A DNA stretch of 34,509 nt from JAKFEW01 sp036675505. Its GTDB lineage: Bacteria > Cyanobacteriota > Sericytochromatia > S15B-MN24 > JAQBPE01. The stretch covers positions 1-34,509 of the forward strand of contig JAKFEW010000075.1 of assembly GCA_036675505.1 (NCBI GenBank), in the 5' to 3' direction. A program made the position numbers and the translations under genes. Below, in pieces: positions 1 through 5,933 of the stretch (positions within the stretch are counted from its first letter, which is position 1; every line of letters starts with the position of its first letter). Below the pieces are notes generated by a model. That model had not been told where the DNA came from. It was given only the letters and a program-made list of their open reading frames with translations, and searched no databases.

Positions 1-68
1 TCAAGCATCTAAAACGAGAAAGACAGGAAGGCGAAGTATTCGGCGGATCGTACTGCGGCTCACGCCGC

Positions 69-118
69 GCGGCGATTCCCCTGCCAGCTAAAGCAGGCAG
101 TCCCCTCGCCGCATTTTT
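69..118 (+). terminator. Rho-independent terminator-like hairpin
   Basis: GCGGCGA (69-75) pairs with TCGCCGC (106-112), and inside it CTGCC (81-85) pairs with GGCAG (96-100). A short T-run follows at 114-118. The orientation fits a plus-strand gene ending left of or just inside the window; one frame has a stop at 10-12, but no coding sequence can be recognised in so short a piece. On the minus strand the same hairpin lies just past the stop of the 50-aa ORF at 117-269, but there it has no T-run. Confidence 0.55.
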
Positions 119-269
119 ATGGGTGGCCATGCATGGTGTCGGCCAGGGCTGGCGTCTTCTTGGCGGCAACCTCCTTGAGTGCCGTGACGAATTGATCTTG
201 GAGGTCGGACGGGAAGGCCCCTTTGAAAACGGCTTCGGCCGTGTCGTGCCAGAGAACTTCGCGTGGCAT
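117..269 (-). CDS. Small 50-aa protein, possible truncated RelE/HigB-like toxin
   Basis: The ORF starts at ATG 269 and ends at TAA 117-119. The protein begins MPREVLWHDTAEAVFKGAFP and ends ALADTMHGHP. The stretch FPSDLQDQFVTALKEVAAKK loosely resembles the first helices of Gp49/HigB-type RelE toxins (aromatic-Pro, then an alpha-helical FxxAL segment). Such toxins are usually 90-120 aa, so this would be only an N-terminal half. I do not recognise it with certainty. Support for a real gene is mainly the promoter upstream (TTGTAT, 16-nt spacer, TATAAT) with an inverted repeat around the -10, as in autoregulated toxin-antitoxin operons. No strong ribosome site is visible. No partner gene is identifiable in the 116 nt before the window edge. 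Confidence 0.4.
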   Translation of the reverse strand: MPREVLWHDTAEAVFKGAFPSDLQDQFVTALKEVAAKKTPALADTMHGHP

Positions 270-281
270 AACCTTTTACCC

Positions 282-327
282 CGATGGTATTTACGCTCTA
301 TTATATCGAATATACCATCGAATACAA
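282..327 (-). promoter_or_regulatory. Strong sigma70-type promoter with operator-like inverted repeat
   Basis: On the minus strand, TTGTAT (322-327) and TATAAT (300-305) are separated by 16 nt. CGATGGTAT (282-290) and ATACCATCG (312-320) are perfect 9-nt inverted arms flanking the -10 box. A repressor bound there would cover the promoter. The region is AT-rich against very GC-rich surroundings. It drives the 50-aa ORF at 117-269. Confidence 0.55.
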
Positions 328-444
328 GACAGTCGTGCCCAGCGCAGCGCGGATGGCAAGGCGCTCTCCGTCGGGCTGAGTCGCGGCCAGCTCGCCTTCG
401 GCCGCCTCTTCCCGCATGGTGACAACTGGGTCACCAGCGCCTCG

Positions 445-564
445 CTCCCGGACACGGTCCTCGGCCCAGGGTTGGCCCCCGGTGCCACCTACACCGCGCG
501 CACCTACGGCGCGCTGGTTTACGACCACGACCCGAAGACCGCCAGGGTCCACTCCGGCCTTTGA
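445..564 (+). pseudogene. Remnant of a paralogue of the pilin-like gene at 7658-8266
   Basis: From CTC 445 the reading frame gives LPDTVLGPG, then ATYTARTYGALVYDHDP, a short divergent tail and SGL-stop. The gene at 7658-8266 has the same blocks near its C terminus, including a 35-nt run (GCCACC...CTGGT) that matches at DNA level. The N-terminal two thirds are absent. About 21 codons are also missing inside: in the intact copy AGACCGACTCC occurs twice (8184-8194 and 8247-8257), and the remnant looks like the outcome of a deletion near that repeat. Upstream (328-444) I see no gene. Confidence 0.6.
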
Positions 565-579
565 TGCCCGCGCCACGCG

Positions 580-1881
580 TCACTTTAGCGTGCGGATCCG
601 CGCGTTCTTCGTGTCCGTGACATACGCCGTGCCGTCCGGTCCCACCGCCAGGTCCGTCGGCTCGTTCAGGCGCGCCGCCCCGGCGTTCCCGTCGACCTGG
701 CCGGCTTCGGCGACGCCCACGATCGTGACCAGCGTGCCGTCCTTCTTGAGGAACCGGATCTTGTGGTTCCGCGTGTCTGCCACGAGCACGCCGCCCTCCA
801 CGGCCGCGAGGCCCGAGGGGCTGTTGAGCTTCGCCCGCACGCCGGTGCCGTCGAGGTTGCCGGCCTGGCCGGAGCCCGCGAGCGTGCGCACGATGTTCAG
901 CTTGAAGTCCACGTAGCGCACGTTGTGGTTGATGCCGTCGACCACGTAGAGGCCGTCGGTGCCGTCCACCGCGAGGTCGTTGGGCACCGCGAAGCGCGCC
1001 GTGCCGAACGGGCCGTCGACGTTGCCGGCCTCGCCGCCCGCCACGGTCGAGACCTCGCCTGCGGCCGAGATCCGCCGGATCCGCCGATTGCCGGCGTCCG
1101 CCACGTACACGCCGCCGTCCGGGGCGACCGCCACGCTGAAAGGCGAGTTGAACTTCGCCGTGGTGCCGGGGCCGTCGGCGAAGCCGGGGGTGCCGTCGCC
1201 TGCGAAGGTGGTGACGCCGTCGGCCTGCGTGATCTTGCGGATCCTGTGGTTTTCGGTGTCGGCCACGTAGACCACGCCGCCCGCCACTGCGACGCCGTAG
1301 GGCGACTTGAATTTGGCCTCGGTGGGCGGCCCGTCGAGGAACCCCTCGCTCGAGCCGGCGAAGGTGGACGTCTGGCCGTTGGGCAGCAGCAGGCGGATGC
1401 GATGGTTGCCCGAGTCCGCCACGTAGAGCCGGCCTTCGGAGTCGACGTCGATGCCGTTGGGGCTGTCGAAGCGGGCGGCGTCCACGGCCCCGTCCACGAG
1501 CGCGGCCTCGGCGCCGACCAGCGTGCCGACCATCGGCGAGGCGAACGGCAGCGTGATGGCCGGCTTGGGGGTGATTATCGTCGGCTTGATCGGGGCTGTG
1601 CTGGCGGCGGGCGTGGGGGACGGCGCGGCCGACGGCGACGGGGCGGGGGAGGCCGGCGCCTCGCTGGGGGCCGTCGAGGGCGCGAGGCTGCTCGCGGGCT
1701 CGAGGGTCGGCAGCGGGCTCGGCTCGGCCGTGGGGCTGGGCGACACTTTCTTCTTGGGCGCGGCCGAGGCCTTGATGCCGGTGGGCGTCGCCGACGGCGC
1801 CGGGCAGCCCAGGGCGCTCGCCATCGCGAGCGCGAGGGTGAGGGCGAGGGCTGGGCGGTGGCGGGAAGCGGCCGGGGCCAA
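580..1881 (-). CDS. NHL-repeat beta-propeller lipoprotein
   Basis: This 433-aa protein starts at TTG 1881 (GAGAAGGA lies 3 nt upstream; no ATG fits the signal peptide). Residues 1-26 form a lipoprotein signal with an ALGC lipobox and Cys26 as the acylation site. A Pro/Ser/Ala-rich linker covers roughly 30-110. Six NHL repeats follow, each with a core like YVADSGNHRIRLL preceded by a DGP...ARFxxPxGI segment, enough for one six-bladed propeller. NHL propellers usually bind protein or carbohydrate, and no catalytic motif is visible. It is probably anchored in an envelope membrane with the propeller exposed. Paralogues of the same design lie at 14487-16682 and 33426-34508. The gene stands alone on the minus strand, back to back with hipB. 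Confidence 0.85.
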   Translation of the reverse strand: MAPAASRHRPALALTLALAMASALGCPAPSATPTGIKASAAPKKKVSPSPTAEPSPLPTLEPASSLAPSTAPSEAPASPAPSPSAAPSPTPAASTAPIKPTIITPKPAITLPFASPMVGTLVGAEAALVDGAVDAARFDSPNGIDVDSEGRLYVADSGNHRIRLLLPNGQTSTFAGSSEGFLDGPPTEAKFKSPYGVAVAGGVVYVADTENHRIRKITQADGVTTFAGDGTPGFADGPGTTAKFNSPFSVAVAPDGGVYVADAGNRRIRRISAAGEVSTVAGGEAGNVDGPFGTARFAVPNDLAVDGTDGLYVVDGINHNVRYVDFKLNIVRTLAGSGQAGNLDGTGVRAKLNSPSGLAAVEGGVLVADTRNHKIRFLKKDGTLVTIVGVAEAGQVDGNAGAARLNEPTDLAVGPDGTAYVTDTKNARIRTLK

Positions 1882-1934
1882 TGGTCCTTCTCGGCGGGCG
1901 GGCCTGAGTGGGGCGGGAGGGGGCGGGCTTTCAG

Positions 1935-1943
1935 CTTATACCC
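1935..1943 (-). promoter_or_regulatory. -10 element GGGTATAAG for the NHL lipoprotein gene
   Basis: The minus strand reads GGGTATAAG at 1943-1935. Transcription would begin near 1928, leaving about 47 nt of leader that contains the Shine-Dalgarno sequence before TTG 1881. The GGG before the -10 is shared with several other promoters in the window. Confidence 0.45.
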
Positions 1944-2050
1944 TGGCCGCCGGCAAGCCCCATCCCTGCCCCTGGGGGCGGGACAGGCCCGCAGGGCCAG
2001 GGTGGGGGAGCCACCGGGTGAGTCGCTCGCGATCCCGCCGCTGCGCGGTA

Positions 2051-2104
2051 GTCGGGATTTCCAGACATGGCTCCTGTGTCTGGAAATCCCGACATGGGTA
2101 TAAT
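2051..2104 (+). promoter_or_regulatory. 17-bp-arm palindromic operator overlapping the hipB promoter
   Basis: GTCGGGATTTCCAGACA (2051-2067) and its exact reverse complement TGTCTGGAAATCCCGAC (2077-2093) are separated by 9 nt. The -10 box TATAAT lies at 2099-2104 (GGGTATAAT), so any -35 falls in the right arm. The hipB ATG is at 2113, only 8 nt past the -10. That predicts a leaderless or nearly leaderless transcript, with repression by HipB dimers on the palindrome. Autoregulation through such palindromes is established for HipB; its use here is inferred. Confidence 0.75.
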
Positions 2105-2112
2105 GTCCGTAA

Positions 2113-2364
2113 ATGCAGACAAACGATCGCCCGCCGAGGTCACGCCCCTTCCATGCGCGCAGCGCCCAGGACCTCGGCGCGGCCGTGAAGTACTTTCGGA
2201 CCCTCGCAGGCCTGAGCCAGGCCGAGCTCGCGGCGCGGGCCGGCCTGCACCGCACCTACCTCTCCGACCTGGAAAGCGGGCATGCCACCGAGGCGATGGA
2301 GCGGCTCATGGCCCTCTTCAGCGAGCTCGGCGTGCGCGTCACCATCGCCCCCGAGGATCGCTGA
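2113..2364 (+). CDS. hipB: HipB-like XRE-family HTH antitoxin/repressor
   Basis: This 83-aa protein carries a lambda-repressor-type HTH (about residues 20-68), with GLSQAELAARAGLHRTYLSD matching helices 2-3 and LESGHATEAMERLMALFSEL following. HipB proteins are short DNA-binding antitoxins that bind HipA kinases and repress their own operon. The start at ATG 2113 leaves an N-terminal arm of about 20 residues and needs no ribosome site, because the -10 is 8 nt upstream. Its stop overlaps the next start by one base (TGATG at 2362-2366), typical of translational coupling with hipA. Confidence 0.85.
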   Translation: MQTNDRPPRSRPFHARSAQDLGAAVKYFRTLAGLSQAELAARAGLHRTYLSDLESGHATEAMERLMALFSELGVRVTIAPEDR

Positions 2365-2510
2365 TGACCGGACGCGAACGGCTGTCGGTCTGGATGCATG
2401 GCCGGCATGTCGCCACGCTCTCGAAGCAGCGAGACCGCCTGAGCCTCGTCTACACCAAGGAGGCGCAAGCGGCGTATGACGTCAACACGCCGCATCCTGC
2501 CGGAAGGTGA
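2364..2510 (+). pseudogene. HipA N-terminal fragment (N-subdomain 1), cut short
   Basis: The frame starting at ATG 2364 encodes 48 aa: MTGRERLSVWMHGRHVATLS and then LSLVYTKEAQAAYDVNTP before a short out-of-register tail. This matches the first beta-strands of the HipA N-terminal domain (small domain, PF13657-type). A full domain would run on for about 50-80 residues (LSLSLP..., LLPEG...). The frame instead passes into the sequence that, one frame over, encodes the HipA kinase part. The simplest reading is an internal deletion plus frame change splitting hipA. The alternative is a HipS-like small protein of a tripartite HipBST system, although HipS is about twice this length. Confidence 0.6.
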
Positions 2511-3414
2511 GGCGCTGCCTGGTCCGGCCGCATGCGCGCCCGAACCGATGACGCCGGAAGAGGTTGCCACCCGGCTGCGTCGGCTCGAGACCGATCCGCT
2601 CGGCGTCGACCAGCGCGTCCGGATTTCGCTGGCCGGGGTCCAGCACAAGCTGGTCTTGAGCCGTCTGCCCACCGGCGAGTGGGCCTTGCCCATCGACGGC
2701 TTGCCTTCGACGCACATCTTGAAGCGGGCCAACCCCCGCTTCCCGCATATGGTCGCGAATGAAGCCTTCTGCCTGGCCGTCGGTCGTCGCCTCGGCCTGC
2801 GGGTGGCCGACGCGGCGATCGTCGCGATCCCCGAGCCGATCCTCGTCGTCACGCGCTATGATCGCGCGATCACGGCCAGCGGCGCGATCCTGCGCATCCA
2901 CCAGGAGGACCTCACGCAGGCCCTCGGCATCAACGCCAGCGCCAAGTATGAGGAGCACGGCGGCCCCAGCCTGCGCCGGATCGCGCGCCTGCTACGCGAC
3001 GAGACGATCGGCTCCGAGAGCCGCGAGGGGCTGCTCGACGTGACGCTCCTCAACATGGTCGTGGGCAACGGCGATGCCCACGCCAAGAACTTCTCGCTGC
3101 TCCACCCCGAGCCGGGCGTGGTCCGGCTCGCGCCGGCCTACGACATCATGTCCACCGCCTTCTATCCGCGGGCCGACGTGCGACCGGGGATGTACGTCAA
3201 CCAGAAGCACGCGATCCACGCGGTCACCACGACGGACGTGGTGGAGGAGGCAGTTTCCTGGGGGCTCCAGCGTGGCCGGGTGAGCGCCCGGGTCGCCCAG
3301 CTGCTCGAGCGGCTTCCGGCGGCGCTCGAAGCCGCGGCCGGCGATGTGCCGAGCGTGCCGACGGAGCTGGTCGCGCTCGTGACGGCGCGGGCCGAGGCCT
3401 TTGCCGCCGGCTGA
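2476..3414 (+). CDS. hipA: HipA/HipT-like serine/threonine kinase (lacks N-terminal domain)
   Basis: This 312-aa protein lacks the N-terminal domain of full HipA, which is about 420-440 aa. All kinase landmarks are present: the SLAGVQHK loop with Ser51 (equivalent of the HipA autophosphorylation Ser150), Lys83 in STHILK, VTRYDR (125-130), HQEDLTQALG (142-151), the catalytic loop NGDAHAKN with Asp200, and Asp223 in PAYDIM. HipA kinases phosphorylate aminoacyl-tRNA synthetases such as GltX; HipT targets TrpS. The target here is unknown. ATG 2476 overlaps the preceding fragment by 35 nt in another frame. The segment LPEGEALPG (8-16) still belongs to the interdomain region, which marks the edge of the deletion. 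The kinase may be active and toxic, or unregulated and decaying. Confidence 0.75.
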   Translation: MTSTRRILPEGEALPGPAACAPEPMTPEEVATRLRRLETDPLGVDQRVRISLAGVQHKLVLSRLPTGEWALPIDGLPSTHILKRANPRFPHMVANEAFCLAVGRRLGLRVADAAIVAIPEPILVVTRYDRAITASGAILRIHQEDLTQALGINASAKYEEHGGPSLRRIARLLRDETIGSESREGLLDVTLLNMVVGNGDAHAKNFSLLHPEPGVVRLAPAYDIMSTAFYPRADVRPGMYVNQKHAIHAVTTTDVVEEAVSWGLQRGRVSARVAQLLERLPAALEAAAGDVPSVPTELVALVTARAEAFAAG

Positions 3415-3473
3415 GGCGAGCGCGCCTAGTGCGACGCTGCCCTGCCCCCGGGAGCGGGGGGGAAGCGGTCGCC

Positions 3474-4523
3474 TCAGCGAAGCTCGTACCAGGCGCCGCG
3501 GCCGCTGCCCTGTTGTTGGAGCTGCCCGCGCTCGACGAGCGCCCGGAAGTGGCCTTTGAGCGTATTCCTGCTCGCGCCGGTCAGCCTGATGGCCTCGCCG
3601 ATCGTCACACGACCATGCGCGCGGGCGAACTCGACGATCTGCAACGACAGCGTCGGCAGCGCCGCGAGCACCAGCTTCTCACGCGCGATCTTCGTTTCCA
3701 GCCGCCGCACCTGCTCGGCCAGCGTGCGCAGGAAGAAGAGCAGCCACGGCTGCCAGTCCGGCGTCTCCGTCCGGATGGTGCGTTGGGTCTGGCGCAGGGC
3801 CAGGTAGTACGCCTCCTTGTTCAGCTCGATCACGCTCTCCAACGAGCTGTACGGGACGTAGGCATAGCCGGCTCGGAGCAAGAGCAGCGTCGTCATCACC
3901 CGGCTCAGCCGGCCGTTGCCGTCCTGAAACGGGTGAATCTCGAGGAAGACGACCACCCAGATGCCGATGAGCAGCAGCGGATGCAGTCGCCCGGCATGAA
4001 GCTCCGTTCCGAGCCATTCAGCCAGCTCCGCCATCAACCGCGGCGTGTCGAAGGGCGAGGCGGTCTCGAACACGTCGCCGATCTGCGCGCCGTCTTCATC
4101 GAACGCGGCGACGCTGTTGGAGGACGTCTTGTAGGCGCCCCGGTGCCGGGCATCCTTGTCGCTGTGGATAAGCAGATCGCGGTGGAGCTGCTTGACGTGG
4201 TTCTCGCCAGGCACGATGTCACGCCACGCCGAGAAGACCAGCTCCATCACTTCGGCGTAGCCGGCGACCTCTTGCTCGTCGCGGCTCGTGAACGAGCCGA
4301 GCCGCAGCCCGGCCAGCAGGCGCTCCACTTCGCGGTCCGACAGCTTGGCGCCTTCGATGCGTGTCGACGAGCCGATGCTCTCGATCGTCGCCACGCGTCG
4401 CAGCGCGGACAACCGCTCCGGCGCCAGCGCACCCAGAGCTTGCCAGGCTCCCTTGAACTCATCGATTTTGGCCACCAGCCTCAGCATCTCAGGCGCGATG
4501 GTCAGGCTCTCCACGTGGATCAC
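3474..4523 (-). CDS. Class II Fic-domain protein (AMPylase) with C-terminal winged helix
   Basis: This 349-aa protein has the Fic_N region with the inhibitory motif STRIEG (53-58; class II, inhibitory helix N-terminal). The complete catalytic motif HPFQDGNGRLSR lies at 197-208 with His197. A flap segment and a C-terminal winged-helix HTH follow (about 295-349; LTGASRNTLKGHFRALVERG). Fic enzymes transfer AMP from ATP to a hydroxyl side chain. This architecture is common in solitary Fic proteins that may also bind DNA and autoregulate. The target is unknown. The start is GTG 4523: a TATATT box ends 7 nt upstream, so the mRNA is probably leaderless, and the N terminus MIHVESLTI is followed by conserved Fic_N sequence. 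It is divergent from the ATPase at 4670. Confidence 0.85.
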   Translation of the reverse strand: MIHVESLTIAPEMLRLVAKIDEFKGAWQALGALAPERLSALRRVATIESIGSSTRIEGAKLSDREVERLLAGLRLGSFTSRDEQEVAGYAEVMELVFSAWRDIVPGENHVKQLHRDLLIHSDKDARHRGAYKTSSNSVAAFDEDGAQIGDVFETASPFDTPRLMAELAEWLGTELHAGRLHPLLLIGIWVVVFLEIHPFQDGNGRLSRVMTTLLLLRAGYAYVPYSSLESVIELNKEAYYLALRQTQRTIRTETPDWQPWLLFFLRTLAEQVRRLETKIAREKLVLAALPTLSLQIVEFARAHGRVTIGEAIRLTGASRNTLKGHFRALVERGQLQQQGSGRGAWYELR

Positions 4524-4530
4524 GGCACCA

Positions 4531-4551
4531 AATATACACCCATTTACACCC
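4531..4551 (-). promoter_or_regulatory. fic promoter with two tandem 10-bp repeats
   Basis: Read on the plus strand, ATATACACCC (4532-4541) and ATTTACACCC (4542-4551) are tandem near-identical decamers, about one helical turn apart. On the minus strand they put TATATT (4536-4531) 7 nt before GTG 4523. The repeats could bind the HTH tail of the Fic protein cooperatively; that is inference. Confidence 0.45.
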
Positions 4552-4599
4552 GTTTAGCCAGCGCACCCGCCGCGCAAGATGGTGTCCATCCGGATGCCT

Positions 4600-4662
4600 C
4601 CAGTGGGTGGTTGAAAATCATCCAGTGGGTGGTTGATTTTCAACCACCCACTGGCCTATCAT
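4600..4662 (+). promoter_or_regulatory. Three-copy palindromic operator and -10 of the ATPase gene
   Basis: The 15-mer CCAGTGGGTGGTTGA occurs at 4600-4614 and 4622-4636, and its exact inverse TCAACCACCCACTGG at 4640-4654. The 4622/4640 pair forms a hairpin with a 3-nt loop. The 4600-4620 copy matches the inverse copy over 21 bp (4634-4654). TTGATT (4633-4638) and TATCAT (4657-4662), 18 nt apart, make a plausible promoter inside the palindrome. ATG 4670 is 7 nt past the -10, so the transcript is predicted to be leaderless. Confidence 0.65.
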
Positions 4663-4669
4663 CGTTCCT

Positions 4670-5923
4670 ATGTACCCCCGCCATGTCCGCAGTCAGCTCG
4701 AAGCCGCCCGCGCGGACACCCCCGTCGTGCTGCTCCAGGGCCCCCGCCAGGCCGGCAAGAGTACGCTCGCCAAGGCGTTGATCCAGGACGTGCCGGGAGG
4801 CCGTTACCTGACGCTGGACGACGCCGCGGTGCTGGCCGCGGCGACAGCCGACCCGACCGGATTCGTGCGCGGCCTGGATGGCCCCGTGGTCCTCGATGAG
4901 ATCCAGCGGGCCCCGGGCCTCCTCGTCGCCATCAAGGCGGAGGTCGACAGCGACCGCCGGCCGGGCCGCTTCCTGCTGACCGGCTCGGCCGACGTGCTGA
5001 TGTTGCCGACGGTCTCGGAGTCTCTCGCGGGGCGCATGGAGCTGCAAGTGCTGTGGCCATTGTCCCAGGGCGAGCTCGAGGGCGTCCGCGAGGGCTTCGT
5101 CGATGCCTTGTTCGCGGAAGCGCCGCCGCGACCCGTCCGGGGCGAGCTGACCCGCGCGGACCTGGCGGCCCGCATGCTGGCCGGCGGTTTCCCGGATGCG
5201 GTCGCCCGCACAGCGCCGGCGCGTCGCCGGGCCTGGTTCGAGGCCTACGTCACGACGATCCTCCAGCGCGACGTGCGGGACATCGCCAACGTCGAGCGCC
5301 TGACCCAGCTGCCGCGCCTGTTCGCGCTGGCCACGGCGCGCATGGCGGCGCTGGCGAACCATGCGGAGCTCGCGCGCGCCATGGCGCTGCCGCAGACCAG
5401 CTTGAAACGCTACCTGGCCCTGCTCGAGATGGTCTTTCTGGTGCGCGAGCTGCCGGCGTGGTCGGGCAACCTCTCCAAACGGCTGGTCAAGGCGCCCAAG
5501 CTCGTCGTGAGCGACACAGGGCTCGCCGCGCACATGATCGGCGCGAACGCGGGACGGCTCGACAGCGCGCCGGACCTGTGGGGGCCCTTGCTCGAGAACT
5601 TCGTGGCGATGGAGCTCGCCAAGCAGATCCCGATCAGCCAGACCCGCCCCGGCCTCTTCCACTACCGCTCCCAGGCGGGCAGCGAGGTCGATCTCCTGCT
5701 GGAAGGCGCCGACGGCCGCCTGGTCGGAATCGAGGTCAAGGCTCGCCAGACGCTCGATTCGCGCGATTTCCGGGGCTTGAAGGAGCTGCAGGCGAGCTTG
5801 CCGACGCGGTTCCACCGGGGAATCGTGCTGTACACGGGGCAGGAAAGCGTGCCGTTCGGCGAAGGCCTCTACGCGATGCCGCTCGAGGCCTTGTGGCGCC
5901 TGAACGGGAGAGGGGCATGCTAA
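4670..5923 (+). CDS. AAA-type ATPase with C-terminal DUF4143 domain
   Basis: This 417-aa protein has an N-terminal P-loop ATPase domain (AAA_14 type): Walker A GPRQAGKST (24-32), Walker B VVLDEIQ (73-79) and sensor 1 LLTGSAD (102-108). The C-terminal DUF4143 part contains a nuclease-like HYRSQAGSEVDLLL ... GIEVKAR pattern (about 329-361), resembling the E-x-D...E-x-K arrangement of PD-(D/E)XK folds. Length and order are normal for this widespread but poorly understood family, often found in accessory regions and multiple copies. It has no recognised partner. The large palindrome at its promoter argues for tight autoregulation or regulation by a neighbour. Its stop (5921-5923) is 10 nt before the next start. 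Confidence 0.85.
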   Translation: MYPRHVRSQLEAARADTPVVLLQGPRQAGKSTLAKALIQDVPGGRYLTLDDAAVLAAATADPTGFVRGLDGPVVLDEIQRAPGLLVAIKAEVDSDRRPGRFLLTGSADVLMLPTVSESLAGRMELQVLWPLSQGELEGVREGFVDALFAEAPPRPVRGELTRADLAARMLAGGFPDAVARTAPARRRAWFEAYVTTILQRDVRDIANVERLTQLPRLFALATARMAALANHAELARAMALPQTSLKRYLALLEMVFLVRELPAWSGNLSKRLVKAPKLVVSDTGLAAHMIGANAGRLDSAPDLWGPLLENFVAMELAKQIPISQTRPGLFHYRSQAGSEVDLLLEGADGRLVGIEVKARQTLDSRDFRGLKELQASLPTRFHRGIVLYTGQESVPFGEGLYAMPLEALWRLNGRGAC

Positions 5924-5933
5924 ACTCCCCTCC

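Noticed and set aside
1..116. Possible transposase 3' end at the left edge
   Set aside because: Short open frames exist, but no transposase motif can be recognised in so little sequence.
600..1500. Periodic similar segments of about 170 nt
   Set aside because: These are the coding repeats of NHL blades, not a DNA-level repeat array.
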